Assembly: GCA_019359095.1 (NCBI GenBank)
Contig: JAHHHZ010000017.1
Location: 186,001-250,000, forward strand
Direction of reading: 5' to 3'
DNA length: 64,000 nt
From: Pleurocapsa minor HA4230-MV1
GTDB taxonomy: Bacteria > Cyanobacteriota > Cyanobacteriia > Cyanobacteriales > Xenococcaceae
Shown: positions 49,219 through 59,576 of the stretch, piece after piece
Layout: each line of letters opens with the position of its first letter
How positions within the stretch are numbered: position 1 is the stretch's first letter
Notes under the pieces: model-generated
The model's input: the letters and a program-made list of their open reading frames with translations, nothing else
What the model was told of the DNA's origin: nothing
Databases searched by the model: none
Translations under genes and position numbers: made by a program

Positions 49219-50508
49219 TTATTTAACGGCTTGAGGTTCAGCTGATTGTTGCGCCTGAATATTTTTATTTAAAACATCAAGTGCTTTGACAAATTGTATA
49301 TCTTCCTTAGTACCAAAGCGATCGCTACCATAAAGTTTCTGTAGCTGAGCTGGATCTAACTTAACCACCACATCAGGAGGAATACCCGCTTTATTAATAT
49401 CTGTACCATTAGGAGTAAGATATTTAGCGATCGTTACTGCTAACCCTGAACCATCACCTAAAGGACGAACTGACTGGACTAAACCTTTACCAAAAGTTTT
49501 TGTACCTAACAATGTTGCCCGTTTATTATCTTTGAGCGCACCTGAGAGAATTTCGCTGGCACTAGCCGAACCACCATCGATTAAAACCACTAATGGCTTA
49601 TCAGTTAAAGCTTTGTTAGTCGCAGATTCGCGATCGCTAATTCCCTGGCGATCTACGGTGGAAACAATCGTACCTCGATCGATCCACATCCGCGCAATAT
49701 CGATACTGGAATAAAGCAAACCACCAGGATTCGAGCGCAGATCTAAAATATAACCAACTACATTTGCCTGTTCTTGTTGTTTGATTGCCTTCTGCATATC
49801 TCTAGCAGCATATTCGTTAAAGGTAGTGAGGCGAATATAGCCAACTTTACCTAATTCTGTATCCTTAAGGCTCGCTTTAACAGGATGAATTTCAATTTTT
49901 TCGCGAATGATGTCATAATCTCGTTCTTGACCATTGCGCTCAATCGTTAAAGTAACCTGGCTGCCTTGCTCCCCTCTAATTAGATCCACAGCATCATTGA
50001 CGTTCATCCCTTTTGTATCTTTGCCATCAATCTTTAGGATTAAATCCTGAGCTACAATTCCCGCCTCAGCAGCAGGAGTATCCTCGATGGGCGAGATCAC
50101 GATTAATCGACCTGTTTTTTTATCTTCAGAGATTTGAATCCCTACCCCAACTAATTCTCCTGAAGTATCAATTTGCATATTTTTAAACTCTTCAGGATTC
50201 ATAAAGCGCGTGTAGGGGTCTTCCAACTTGCCCAACATTTCACGAATTGCTTTATAAGCATCTTCCTGACCTTGGTAAGAAGCATTTTTGATATATTGTT
50301 GTCTAACTTTTGACCAGTCGATATTGTTAAAAGTCTTATCTACATACTGATAGTTAATAATTTGCCATACTTCATCAATTGTCTCTTTCGGGCCACTCTG
50401 AATCAAAGCTTGACTTTGAGACAAATGAATTCCTGCACCAGTAACTGCTACTGTCGATAGAGCTACCGCCGTGGTTCCCAAAATCAGTCCTCTTTTTGTC
50501 ATTACCAT
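49219..50508 (-). CDS. Carboxyl-terminal processing protease (S41 family)
   Basis: 429 residues. Signal peptide or anchor (about 4-33), a PDZ domain (about 95-185: GELVGVGIQISEDKKTGRLIVISPIEDTPAAEAGI), then the S41 protease core with catalytic Ser in DGGSASASEILSGAL and Lys in GTKTFGKGLVQ. Cyanobacteria have several Ctp enzymes; CtpA matures the D1 protein, while this one looks closer to the CtpB/CtpC group, so I give no symbol. Acts in the lumen or periplasm. Divergent from ftsQ. Confidence 0.9.
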   Translation of the reverse strand: MVMTKRGLILGTTAVALSTVAVTGAGIHLSQSQALIQSGPKETIDEVWQIINYQYVDKTFNNIDWSKVRQQYIKNASYQGQEDAYKAIREMLGKLEDPYTRFMNPEEFKNMQIDTSGELVGVGIQISEDKKTGRLIVISPIEDTPAAEAGIVAQDLILKIDGKDTKGMNVNDAVDLIRGEQGSQVTLTIERNGQERDYDIIREKIEIHPVKASLKDTELGKVGYIRLTTFNEYAARDMQKAIKQQEQANVVGYILDLRSNPGGLLYSSIDIARMWIDRGTIVSTVDRQGISDRESATNKALTDKPLVVLIDGGSASASEILSGALKDNKRATLLGTKTFGKGLVQSVRPLGDGSGLAVTIAKYLTPNGTDINKAGIPPDVVVKLDPAQLQKLYGSDRFGTKEDIQFVKALDVLNKNIQAQQSAEPQAVK

Positions 50509-50939
50509 ACGTTAAAAATATAATAAATGTAGCCAAAATTACTCCTAAAACGGCAAAGCTTAACCTAAACGTTAGCAGAGATAATAATGTGAGCAAAAAT
50601 TTTTATTAATTAGAAGTCTAATTTACCACAGGTAAACTAAAAGTTTGGTGAATTCAGGGGAGACATCACTAATCAGGGAGCAACTAGAATTTAGAATTTG
50701 GGCGATCGCATTTTAAATCACATTTAAATCTACATTTTAATTTACATTTAACAATCTTAAGCTGGCGATAATATCTTGTACCGATCTTCCCCACCCGATC
50801 CATTCCTCAATTTAGCTTACTAGCATATTTTAGATATAGCAGTTAATATAATTGCTAATTAAATCAATTAAACCATTAATATCTTAGCTCAATCATCAGA
50901 GATTACCCCAGTGCTGTTTCCAACTATGGTTTCTTTCTC
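50509..50939. other. 431-bp divergent promoter region
   Basis: Spacer between the Ctp protease and ftsQ. It contains one HIP1-like octamer near 50702 and AT-rich stretches, including a direct repeat of short ACATTTAAAT-like words at 50720-50750. No reading frame supported. Confidence 0.45.
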
Positions 50940-51710
50940 ATGAGTGTATTTCCTCCGCCACAGCTACAGTCTAAGCTTGCTCTAGTAAAACTTCAGCAGC
51001 GTCGGTTAACTCAGCTTTCGCTCTGGCGTTCTTGCTGCCTAATTTTTTGCACTATGGGTCTTGGTCTAGCAGCAATTTTACCAAATTCGCAAATTAAAGC
51101 ATCAAATCAAGTTAGAGTAAATGGTAAAACGTTAGTCAGTGAAGAGGCAATTTATCAAGCTTTAAAATTAAGCTATCCCCAGTATATTTGGTCGATCAAT
51201 GGTTTAGAATTAGCCCAAAAAATTGAATCTATTCCCTCAGTTGAAGCTGCAAAAGTTAACAAGCAAATTATTCCTCCTTTAATTACTATTTCTCTTCAAG
51301 AAAAGACTCCCGTGGCTTTGGCTACATCTCAAGGGGAAGTAGGATTTTTAAATTCTCAAGGAGAATGGATCGCGCAAAAATTTTATAGTAGTATAAAAGC
51401 CGATTTTCCTTTACCAAATCTTAAAGTAACTAACTATCAAATAGAGTGGTCACAAACTTGGCAGCAAATATATCAATTAATTTTTCTTTATCCTGAACTA
51501 GAAGTCTCCGAGGTCGACTGGCAGGCTTCAGGGGGGATATTTTTAGATACGAAAATAGGACGAGTTTTTCTGGGTTCAGAGTCCTCTTACTTGGAACAAC
51601 AGTTTAAAATTATTTCAAAATTAAAGAATTTGCCAAAACAGCTTAAAAAGAGCGAAATTGCTTACATTGACTTAAGTAATCCTGAAGTAAATTCAATTCA
51701 AAAGTACTAA
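50940..51710 (+). CDS. ftsQ: Cell division protein FtsQ/DivIB
   Basis: 256 residues. One N-terminal membrane helix (about 28-48), then a POTRA domain (VRVNGKTLVSEEAIYQAL..., IESIPSVEAAKVNKQIIPPLITISLQEKTPVALA) and the FtsQ beta domain. It links FtsZ-ring factors to septal wall synthesis. Position 228 bp before ftsZ supports the call; sequence similarity in this family is always low. Confidence 0.88.
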   Translation: MSVFPPPQLQSKLALVKLQQRRLTQLSLWRSCCLIFCTMGLGLAAILPNSQIKASNQVRVNGKTLVSEEAIYQALKLSYPQYIWSINGLELAQKIESIPSVEAAKVNKQIIPPLITISLQEKTPVALATSQGEVGFLNSQGEWIAQKFYSSIKADFPLPNLKVTNYQIEWSQTWQQIYQLIFLYPELEVSEVDWQASGGIFLDTKIGRVFLGSESSYLEQQFKIISKLKNLPKQLKKSEIAYIDLSNPEVNSIQKY

Positions 51711-51938
51711 CTTTAAGTAAAATCTTTTGACAAGATAAGTATATACACGGATACTTTAAGTAATTTTTATTTTATCTTCCGTAATTTCTTGGATGATACT
51801 TAATCAAATCTGTTTAATAATTACGAAAACTTTAATATTATTCCTAGAATAAAATACCCAGATGATAATAAATTGAGTTAAGCTACCAAATTGAATTCTG
51901 GATTAGAAAACTAAGCGCGGAAACCTGGATGTACGCCC

Positions 51939-53204
51939 ATGTCTTTAAACAAAAAAAACGTTAATACTCTCAATAATGAAATTAACTACAACCGTTCCGA
52001 TTTACCCACCGCTTTAGGAAACAACTCTTTAGGTAGCAGTATGGGAATACCTTTCAAGGGTCATAATAGTTCTCAGATTCCCAAAGAAGAAATTAGGAGT
52101 AATAAAATAGTGCCGAGTAATGTCGCTAAGATTAAAGTCATGGGCGTGGGCGGTGGTGGCTGCAATGCCGTAAACCGCATGATTGAAAGTCAGGTGTCGG
52201 GGATCGAGTTTTGGGCAATAAATACGGATGCTCAAGCTCTAGATAATGCCATGGCGCCTCAAAAACTACAGATTGGGCAAAAAATCACTAGAGGCTTGGG
52301 TGCTGGCGGAAATCCTGCGATTGGACAAAAAGCAGCTGAAGAGTCAAGAGATGAAATAGCTCATGCGCTGGAAAATACAGATTTAGTCTTTATTACCGCT
52401 GGCATGGGCGGTGGTACAGGAACAGGAGCAGCACCAATTGCTGCTGAAGTAGCGAAAGAAATGGGTTGTCTTACTGTGGGAGTGGTAACTCGACCCTTTA
52501 CCTTTGAAGGTAGAAGACGCACTAAACAGGCAGAAAAAGGTATTGATGCTTTTCGGAGTCGAGTGGATACTCTAATTGTGATTCCCAATAATCAATTACT
52601 GTCAGTTATTTCGCCTGAAACGCCAGTGCAGGAAGCTTTTGGTGTAGCAGATGATGTTTTGCGCCAAGGTGTACAGGGTATTTCCGATATTATTACCATT
52701 CCTGGTTTAATCAATGTCGATTTTGCCGATGTAAGAGCAATTATGGCCGATGCAGGTTCAGCCTTGATGGGTATTGGTTTAGGCTCTGGCAAATCCCGTG
52801 CTAGGGAAGCTGCGGTGGCTGCGGTTTCTTCTCCTTTGTTAGAAGCATCGATTCATGGCGCTAAGGGAGTGGTAATTAATATTACTGGGGGATATGATTT
52901 GACTCTCCATGAAGTGAATGCTGCTGCTGATAGCATTTATGAAGTAGTTGATGAAGACGCCAACATTATCTTTGGTGCAGTAATTGATGACACCATGGAA
53001 GGAGAAGTAAGAATTACCGTGATTGCCACAGGATTCGATGGTGAAACCCAAGAACTTGATTTAGAAGAACCGCAAGCAGAATCAAACAACGTTTTTCAGG
53101 GTATACCAGCAGCATCACAGCCCGATCGCAATCGGTTAAATAGAGATAGCGGTAAAATCGAAATTCCTGATTTCTTGAAACGGAAACAGTTTCCTAAAAA
53201 TTAA
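51939..53204 (+). CDS. ftsZ: Cell division protein FtsZ
   Basis: 421 residues. A 60-residue N-terminal extension rich in Asn and Ser precedes the core: [31 protein letters not shown] (GTP-binding tubulin signature), [11 protein letters not shown], and [20 protein letters not shown]. The C-terminal tail [12 protein letters not shown] is the partner-binding peptide. Forms the division ring. Long N-terminal extensions are known in cyanobacterial FtsZ. Confidence 0.98.
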   Translation: MSLNKKNVNTLNNEINYNRSDLPTALGNNSLGSSMGIPFKGHNSSQIPKEEIRSNKIVPSNVAKIKVMGVGGGGCNAVNRMIESQVSGIEFWAINTDAQALDNAMAPQKLQIGQKITRGLGAGGNPAIGQKAAEESRDEIAHALENTDLVFITAGMGGGTGTGAAPIAAEVAKEMGCLTVGVVTRPFTFEGRRRTKQAEKGIDAFRSRVDTLIVIPNNQLLSVISPETPVQEAFGVADDVLRQGVQGISDIITIPGLINVDFADVRAIMADAGSALMGIGLGSGKSRAREAAVAAVSSPLLEASIHGAKGVVINITGGYDLTLHEVNAAADSIYEVVDEDANIIFGAVIDDTMEGEVRITVIATGFDGETQELDLEEPQAESNNVFQGIPAASQPDRNRLNRDSGKIEIPDFLKRKQFPKN

Positions 53205-53287
53205 GCTAGTTCTTAGAGTAATGAGAGCTGCACTTTAAGCTCTTGTCCACTTTCAAGCTGAAGCTCATTTCCCAGGTAAGGAAAATC

Positions 53288-54088
53288 TTGACTAAAGTAG
53301 CTTTAACGATCGCTGGTTCGGATAGTAGTGGCGGAGCGGGGATTCAGGCAGATCTGAAAACCTTCGCCATGCACTGTGTTCATGGTGCTAGTGTGGTAAC
53401 TTGTGTCACGGCACAAAACACGATTGGGGTAACCCAGGTGGCCCAGATGAGTGAGTCCTTAATTACGGCTCAAATAGATGCTGTAGGGAGCGATTTAGCA
53501 GTAAGTGCAGTCAAGACTGGAATGTTGTTAAATTCGACAATTATCACGACGATCGCCCAGCAGATTGAACAGCAAAACTGGCAGCAGTTAGTTGTCGATC
53601 CTGTCATGGTTTCCCGCACAGGAGTAAAGTTGATTGACGATCTGGCGATCGCCTCTTTACAAGAGTTAGTCATTCCCCAGGCTTTAATCGTTACTCCTAA
53701 TCGTTATGAAGCAGAGATTCTCAGCGGTTTGACTGTCAATAATCTGGATGAACTTAAACAGGCAGCGATCGCCATTTATCAGGCTAGTAAAACAGTAGTT
53801 TTGGCTAAAGGTGGTGCTTTGTCAGGGGATGAGCAAGGGGTGGATGTTTGGTATGATGGCCAAGGAATTAAAACCCTATTTAATCAAACTGTAGTCACTA
53901 AAAATACTAATGGTGCAGGCTGTACTCTCTCCGCAGCAATCTGTGCTAACTTAGCTTTGGGCGAAAATCTGTGGCAATCGGTAGTTAAGGCCAAAAATTA
54001 TGTCACTAATGCTTTAGAACATTCTTTAGATATTGGTGGAGGTAATGGCCCTGTTGGTCATTTTTTCCCTTTGATAAAATCTGATTGA
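53288..54088 (+). CDS. thiD: Hydroxymethylpyrimidine/phosphomethylpyrimidine kinase
   Basis: 266 residues from TTG 53288, chosen because AAGGAAAA lies just upstream and the sequence then starts TKVALTIAGSDSSGGAGIQADLK as in the family; an upstream TTG at 53243 adds 15 non-conserved residues. Motifs include VDPVMVSRTGVKLI, VTPNRYEAEILSG and the catalytic NTNGAGCTLSAAI. It phosphorylates HMP and HMP-P for thiamine synthesis. The final motif has NGAGC where GTGC is usual. Confidence 0.93.
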   Translation: MTKVALTIAGSDSSGGAGIQADLKTFAMHCVHGASVVTCVTAQNTIGVTQVAQMSESLITAQIDAVGSDLAVSAVKTGMLLNSTIITTIAQQIEQQNWQQLVVDPVMVSRTGVKLIDDLAIASLQELVIPQALIVTPNRYEAEILSGLTVNNLDELKQAAIAIYQASKTVVLAKGGALSGDEQGVDVWYDGQGIKTLFNQTVVTKNTNGAGCTLSAAICANLALGENLWQSVVKAKNYVTNALEHSLDIGGGNGPVGHFFPLIKSD

Positions 54089-54119
54089 GCAAAACATTCT
54101 TTCATCCCCAGCCAAGATC

Positions 54120-54617
54120 ATGAAACTATCTACCAAAATCGAAGCGATTATCTATATTAAAAGCAGACCCCTTTCAATTGAGGAAATACACGCTTGTCTT
54201 CACGAAAAAGAGGGTGAAAGTAAAATATCCGAAAGCGATCGCGAATTGATTGAAGATGGCATCATTGAACTGATGAATGACTATGCCCATCGAGATAGTG
54301 CTTTAGAAATTATTGAAACCGAAGCAGGCTATAGTTTACAGCTTAAAGATGATTATGCCTATCTGCTGCAAGAATTAGTTCCCGCTGAACTAGGCAAAGG
54401 AGCCTTGAGAACTTTAGCCGCAGTAGCCTTAAGAAACCCAATTTTGCAGACTGAATTAATCGATCTACGGGGTAGCAGCGCCTATCAACAGGTAGCTGAG
54501 TTAGTACAGTTAGGGTTTGTGCGTAAACGAGAACAGGCTGATGGTCGCTCTTATTGGCTCGAAGTGACTAATAAATTCCACCAATACTTTGAAATTAACA
54601 ATCTGGCTATCTCCTAG
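54120..54617 (+). CDS. scpB: Segregation and condensation protein B
   Basis: 165 residues, two winged-helix domains: KIEAIIYIKSRPLSIEEIHACL and TLAAVALRNPILQTELIDLRGSSAYQQVAELVQLGFVRKRE. ScpB is an accessory subunit of the SMC condensin complex. Somewhat shorter than typical bacterial ScpB, as usual in cyanobacteria. It follows thiD by 31 bp. Confidence 0.9.
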   Translation: MKLSTKIEAIIYIKSRPLSIEEIHACLHEKEGESKISESDRELIEDGIIELMNDYAHRDSALEIIETEAGYSLQLKDDYAYLLQELVPAELGKGALRTLAAVALRNPILQTELIDLRGSSAYQQVAELVQLGFVRKREQADGRSYWLEVTNKFHQYFEINNLAIS

Positions 54618-54703
54618 CTGTTTTTAACCTTCTGCTCTACTAGCGGATGCCCCTGGTACTGTGTCAAAGTATAAGTAACGTACATCCATTATCTGGGTAA
54701 CGA

Positions 54704-55048
54704 ATGATATTTAATTTTGATTTTCTTAATTCTGAAACGCAAGAACACAGTTACAACACTCTGATGCAGTACTTGCGTCAGCAACACCCTGAAGTTCTCG
54801 CTCAAATTGCTGCCTCTGCCAGTCCAGACGTTAAACAAATTATTTCTCAAAACGTCCAAGGATTAGTGGGTATGTTGCCTTCTGGAGACTTCAACGTCAA
54901 AATCACTACCGATCGAGAAAATCTAGCTCACTTGCTAGCTTCAGCAATGATGACAGGCTACTTTTTGTGTCAGATGGAAAAGAGAATGAATTTGGAAGCA
55001 AGTCTGACTAATCTGCCTAACCACTCTTTAAGTGATGAATCTCAGTAA
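54704..55048 (+). CDS. DUF760 domain protein
   Basis: 114 residues. YNTLMQYLRQQHPEVLAQIAASASPDVKQIISQNVQGLVGMLPSGDFNVKITTDRENLAHLLASAMMTGYFL is the DUF760 signature, found in cyanobacteria and plants. Function unknown; a plastid-related role is suggested by its distribution. Confidence 0.88.
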   Translation: MIFNFDFLNSETQEHSYNTLMQYLRQQHPEVLAQIAASASPDVKQIISQNVQGLVGMLPSGDFNVKITTDRENLAHLLASAMMTGYFLCQMEKRMNLEASLTNLPNHSLSDESQ

Positions 55049-55187
55049 CTAGATTACATCTTGGTTGTTGATTTGACTTGACGGCGATCGCCCATTAGCC
55101 TAACTCGGTGTCAGACTTAAAAGCTGACGACAGATTTCTCATGTCAAATTAACGATTAAATTCACTTCTTAAATCCACTGTGCAAGA

Positions 55188-55283
55188 TTAACCACCTTTG
55201 GCAAAAGTGAGCATCAGCAATACAGATAAGGCCATGCCAGGACTAAGCAGCAAAACTAAGGTGAGAAATTCGTGGGATGTCAT
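55188..55283 (-). CDS. Possible 31-residue single-helix membrane protein
   Basis: A short frame on the minus strand gives MTSHEFLTLVLLLSPGMALS and then VLLMLTFAKGG. One hydrophobic helix with a charged end looks like the small subunits of photosynthetic or NDH complexes, but it is not PetN, PetM, PsaM, PsbM or PsbI as I know them. No clear ribosome binding site. It may be a real lineage gene or chance. Confidence 0.4.
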   Translation of the reverse strand: MTSHEFLTLVLLLSPGMALSVLLMLTFAKGG

Positions 55284-55715
55284 GAAATAATTATTCTACG
55301 CTTAAGTGAATCAAAATACTAACTTCTATAGATTAGCTATGAATCTTCATCAAAGTAGCTGGGCTAAATATTTTATTAATATTTGATGACTATTGCTACG
55401 GCTTTTTACTATTTCAACTGCTCGATCGCCAGAAAACACTAGTTTTTCAGCTTAATTTTTTGTCACAAAATATACTAAAATACGTACTGAACGGCGAAAA
55501 CTCATTATTTCTTAAAAGTCATTTAACGTCATTGTAAAATTTTGCCTTGTTGTAAATTACAAACCAACAAGATTTTTGAGATGAACACTGAAGCTATATT
55601 CAGAGCTTATTAAAAATTAATAATTATTAGAGAGATACCTCTCTCTGGTAGACTTTGGACTTGAGAGATCGCTATTTAACAAAAATTTAACAACAAGCAA
55701 ATAGGGAGGAAAACC
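55284..55715. other. 432-bp upstream region of glpX
   Basis: AT-rich. Near 55628-55645 an AGAGAG-ATAC-CTCTCT hairpin stands about 70 bp before the glpX start, a candidate leader structure. The strong AGGGAGGAAAA ribosome binding site ends the region. No reading frame supported. Confidence 0.45.
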
Positions 55716-56756
55716 TTGCTGGAAACAACCCTCGGTTTAGAAATTATTGAGGTAGTAGAACAAGCTGCTATCGCCTCTGCCAAGTGGATGGGTAAGGGAG
55801 AAAAAGATACTGCCGATCAAGTAGCAGTGGAAGCAATGCGTGAGCGCATGAACAAAATTAACATGCGTGGTCGAATTGTGATCGGGGAAGGAGAACGAGA
55901 TGATGCGCCGATGCTTTATATCGGTGAGGAAGTAGGTATTTGTACTCGTCCCGATGCGAAGAACTTTTGTAATCCCGATGAGTTAATTGAGATTGACATC
56001 GCCGTGGATCCTTGCGAGGGAACTAACCTCGTTGCTTATGGACAGAATGGTTCGATGGCAGTTTTAGCCATTGCGGAGAAAGGCGGATTATTCGCTGCAC
56101 CTGATTTTTACATGAGAAAGCTGGCTGCACCTCCATTAGCTAGAGGTCATGTAGATATTAACAAATCTGCTACAGAAAACCTCAAGATTCTTTCAGACTG
56201 CCTCAATCGTTCAATTGAAGATTTAGTGGTAGTGGTGATGGATCGTTCTCGCCATGAAAGTTTAATTAAAGAAATTAGAGATGCTGGGGCAAGAGTTAGA
56301 TTAATTGCCGATGGTGATGTTTCTGCTGCTATTTCCTGTGCTTTCTCTGGCTCAAATATTCATGCTTTGATGGGTATTGGTGCTGCACCTGAAGGAGTAA
56401 TTTCAGCGGCGGCAATGCGCTGTTTAGGTGGACACTTCCAAGGACAGTTAATCTACGATCCTAGTGTAGTAAAAACTGGTCTGATTGGTGAAAGCAAAGA
56501 AAGTAACCTAGAGCGACTAAGTTCAATGGGTATCAATGACCCAGATAAAGTTTATGGTGCGGAAGAACTTGCTAGCGGTGAAACAGTACTGTTTGCTGCT
56601 TGTGGTATTACTCCTGGTACTTTAATGAACGGCGTGCGCTTCTTTAAAGATGGTGCGAGAACTCAGAGCTTAGTTATCTCATCTCAGTCAAAAACTGCTC
56701 GTTTTGTAGATACAGTACACATGCTTAACCAGCCAAAATCTCTACAATTGAGATAA
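55716..56756 (+). CDS. glpX: Class II fructose-1,6-/sedoheptulose-1,7-bisphosphatase
   Basis: 346 residues from TTG 55716 behind AGGGAGGAAAA. The sequence ([78 protein letters not shown]) matches the dual FBPase/SBPase of cyanobacteria, a Calvin-cycle control enzyme. Metal ligands in GEGERD and DPCEGT are present. hemA follows after a terminator; this neighbour pair is common in cyanobacteria. Confidence 0.97.
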   Translation: MLETTLGLEIIEVVEQAAIASAKWMGKGEKDTADQVAVEAMRERMNKINMRGRIVIGEGERDDAPMLYIGEEVGICTRPDAKNFCNPDELIEIDIAVDPCEGTNLVAYGQNGSMAVLAIAEKGGLFAAPDFYMRKLAAPPLARGHVDINKSATENLKILSDCLNRSIEDLVVVVMDRSRHESLIKEIRDAGARVRLIADGDVSAAISCAFSGSNIHALMGIGAAPEGVISAAAMRCLGGHFQGQLIYDPSVVKTGLIGESKESNLERLSSMGINDPDKVYGAEELASGETVLFAACGITPGTLMNGVRFFKDGARTQSLVISSQSKTARFVDTVHMLNQPKSLQLR

Positions 56757-56877
56757 TCAGCTAGCTAATTTTAGTCAGTATCTTAAAGTCATGATTTAAA
56801 TAATAGCTAAAGATATGTAAACCCTGATTAAAAAAGCAGATACTTGACATGGTAAACAGGGTATAAATTGATTAGGT

Positions 56878-56921
56878 AAAAGGCAATTAGTAAAAGAGAT
56901 ATCTTCTGCTGTTGCCTTTTT
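56878..56921 (+). terminator. Terminator after glpX
   Basis: AAAGGCAA at 56878-56885 pairs with TTGCCTTT at 56912-56919, followed by further T residues. It lies 120 bp after the glpX stop and before hemA, so hemA probably has its own promoter. Confidence 0.6.
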
Positions 56922-57039
56922 CGTACCTACTTTCCGCCTAATAAAACTTAATAAAAAAAATCGTTAGATATAAACAATAATTTTGCTTTGATTTTCCCCG
57001 TTTGATAACTGAATTAAAGCAAAATTTGCAAAAAACATA

Positions 57040-58326
57040 ATGAACATTGTAGTTGTTGGTTTAAGTCATAAAACTGCCTCCGTAGAAGTCCGCGAAAAAC
57101 TCAGCATTCCCGAAGCACAGATTGAAGAAGCGATCGCCCTGCTCAAAAGCTATCCCCATATTCAAGAAATAGCGATTATCAGTACCTGTAACCGTCTAGA
57201 AATATATGGTGTAGCGCTAGATCTAGAGCAAGGTGTCCGAGAAATTAGCCAGTTTTTAGCAGATAAAGCTAAAATTTCCCTCAGAGAATTACGCCCTAAT
57301 CTGTTTACGCTCCTAAGAGAAGATGCTCTGCGCCACCTCATGCGTGTCTCAGCAGGCTTAGAGAGTTTGGTATTAGGGGAAGGACAAATACTAGCTCAGG
57401 TCAAAAAAACTTACAAGCTGGGGCAAAAATATAAAGGTTTAGGTCGGTTATTAGATCGCTTATTTAAACAGGCAATTTCTACAGGCAAAAGAGTTCGCAG
57501 CGAGACTAGCATCGGTACAGGAGCAGTTTCAATTAGCTCGGCAGCAGTAGAATTAGTCCATACCAAAGTTGACAATTTGCCTGACTACAGCGTGACGATT
57601 GTTGGTGCGGGAAAAATGGCTCATCTGCTGGTAAAACATCTGTTATCCAAAGGTGTCACTAAGATTGCGATTGTCAATCGTTCCCATCGTCGAGCGCAAG
57701 AACTTTGTAGTCAATTTTCCCAAGTAGAAATTCAGATCTATCCCCTAGGAGAAATGATGCAGGCGATCGCCACTGCCGATCTAGTATTTACTAGTACAGG
57801 AGCAACTCAGCCAATCTTAGACCGCGCTAAGTTAGAGGATCATCTAACTCTGGATAAAGATTTGATGCTGGTAGATATTTCCGTTCCCCGTAACATAGAT
57901 GCTAATGTTAAAGAAGTTGGCTGTGTTAGCGCCTATAATGTTGACGATCTAAAAGCCGTAGTGGCAGCTAATCAAGAAACTCGTCGCCAGATGGCACAGG
58001 AAGCCGAAGTGATTATCGAACAGGAAGTGGCTAACTATCTTCTCTGGTGGCGATCGCTAGAAACTGTGCCAACTATTAGCTGTTTACGTAACAAAGTCGA
58101 AAGTATCCGCGAACAGGAAATGGAGAAAGCTTTGTCTCGTTTAGGTTCAGAGTTTGGCGAGAAGCACCAAGAAGTAATTGAGGCTTTAACCAGAGGTATT
58201 GTGAATAAGATTCTGCATGAGCCGATGGTACAACTAAAAGCGCAACAGGATATTGAAGCTCGTCGTCACTGTTTACGTTCTTTGCAAATGCTGTTTGATT
58301 TAGATACAGAAGAACAGTACAGCTAA
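57040..58326 (+). CDS. hemA: Glutamyl-tRNA reductase
   Basis: 428 residues. Catalytic C50 in [50 protein letters not shown], and NADPH domain [15 protein letters not shown]. It makes glutamate-1-semialdehyde from Glu-tRNA, the entry to heme, chlorophyll and bilins. A hairpin terminator follows. Confidence 0.98.
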   Translation: MNIVVVGLSHKTASVEVREKLSIPEAQIEEAIALLKSYPHIQEIAIISTCNRLEIYGVALDLEQGVREISQFLADKAKISLRELRPNLFTLLREDALRHLMRVSAGLESLVLGEGQILAQVKKTYKLGQKYKGLGRLLDRLFKQAISTGKRVRSETSIGTGAVSISSAAVELVHTKVDNLPDYSVTIVGAGKMAHLLVKHLLSKGVTKIAIVNRSHRRAQELCSQFSQVEIQIYPLGEMMQAIATADLVFTSTGATQPILDRAKLEDHLTLDKDLMLVDISVPRNIDANVKEVGCVSAYNVDDLKAVVAANQETRRQMAQEAEVIIEQEVANYLLWWRSLETVPTISCLRNKVESIREQEMEKALSRLGSEFGEKHQEVIEALTRGIVNKILHEPMVQLKAQQDIEARRHCLRSLQMLFDLDTEEQYS

Positions 58327-58363
58327 ATAGTAACTAGTAATTATCTATCCAACAACTTACAAC

Positions 58364-58399
58364 CGCGATCTAAATCTTTACTAGGTCGCGTTTTTTTTT
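58364..58399 (+). terminator. Terminator of hemA
   Basis: CGCGATCTA and TAGGTCGCG form a 9-bp stem (one G-T pair) with a 9-nt loop, followed by nine T. Confidence 0.9.
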
Positions 58400-58465
58400 C
58401 TGCAAATACGTTAACCGAAGGATTAAATGGCGTTAGTAATTGAATGTATGATTTACAAAGTGTTT

Positions 58466-58545
58466 CGGTTCGCAGCTTTCAGCGCGGAAGCGGAGCTTCC
58501 CAGCCTCCTAGAGGCGGTCTGCGCTACGCGCTGCGCTATTAGCTT
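58466..58545. repeat. GC-rich palindromic intergenic repeat
   Basis: An 80-bp block of GC-rich short palindromes (GCGGAAGCGGAGCTTCC, GCGCTACGCGCTGCGC) stands out from the AT-rich surroundings between hemA and the beta-lactamase gene. It resembles dispersed cyanobacterial repeats also glimpsed at 7019-7080 and 9205-9235. Confidence 0.5.
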
Positions 58546-58618
58546 TTAGCTCTTTTGATTTAACTAGCTTGCAGCCAAATTAAAAATCCTACCTCTATTT
58601 ACCAATGCCGATTAAATC

Positions 58619-59461
58619 TTAAAGTAGCCCTAAATCCTGTAAACACGATTTAGTAACTTCTAACCGTGCTGCTAAATCTTCGTCGGTGACAACATCAATA
58701 TTGGTCGCAAAAAAATAAACATTATTATTTTGTTCTAAATAACCCACGTACCAACCTATTTGGGGTGTGACAGAATCAACTATTCCAGTTTTAACCCGCA
58801 GTACATAGTTAGATGTCTGTTCGGCGATCGCAATATCTTTAACTAGATCGATATTTTTTTGAGCAAAAGGCAGCTCATTTTGCTGGAGACGACGGAGAAA
58901 ATCAATTTGCTGTCGAGGTGTAATGCGTAATTCTCCCTCCAACCAAAACTTATCGATATCCTCTTTGCCACCAATATTTTGATTTCCGTATTGAATTTTG
59001 GTCACAAAATCCTGCATCCTTTGATGACCAATTTTACGAGCCAGAACTTGATAAAACCAAATAGCCGAATATTTAAAAGCTAGACGCATGTTCAAATCTT
59101 GATTCCATTCGTCAATAAGAGTATCGCCTAAACCTCTTTCAATCCCATCCCAAGTCAGAACATCAACATCATTTTGGATTACTCCAGTCTCTAGAGCAAT
59201 TAAAGAATTAGGAATTTTATAAGTGGAAGCGGGAAGAAAAGGAGTTTCATTGCGATCGCGATTATGTTGATAGAAACGATCTTGATTGAGATCGTAAATC
59301 ATAATTGAGCCGTTCACGCCCAGGCTTTCAAAGTGCTGTTGAAAATCCGCTTGCTGCTCTATATTTGGTTCGGTTTGCGAATAAACTGGATGTTCTGTCA
59401 CCAGATAACTACCAACTGTCGCTAAAAACAATAGCAAGAGCAAATTAATTATTTTTTTCAC
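58619..59461 (-). CDS. Class D (OXA-type) beta-lactamase
   Basis: 280 residues with a signal peptide (about 1-29). Active-site S79-T-Y-K82, S132-A-I134 in place of the usual S-x-V, YGN at 158-160, W173 in DKFWLEG, and K224-T-G. These are all class D landmarks in the correct order and spacing. Chromosomal class D homologues are known in cyanobacteria and may hydrolyse beta-lactams or act in wall metabolism; activity here is inferred. No mobile element flanks it closely. Confidence 0.92.
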   Translation of the reverse strand: MKKIINLLLLLFLATVGSYLVTEHPVYSQTEPNIEQQADFQQHFESLGVNGSIMIYDLNQDRFYQHNRDRNETPFLPASTYKIPNSLIALETGVIQNDVDVLTWDGIERGLGDTLIDEWNQDLNMRLAFKYSAIWFYQVLARKIGHQRMQDFVTKIQYGNQNIGGKEDIDKFWLEGELRITPRQQIDFLRRLQQNELPFAQKNIDLVKDIAIAEQTSNYVLRVKTGIVDSVTPQIGWYVGYLEQNNNVYFFATNIDVVTDEDLAARLEVTKSCLQDLGLL

Positions 59462-59576
59462 AATTTTTCTCTTTGCGCTAGTTTATCTATAAAACTGTTT
59501 CAATTGAATCAGAGCCTGAATAGCATGTCAAAAAATGGCGATCGCTCTCACAACATAATTTTGCTGATTTAAAAAA

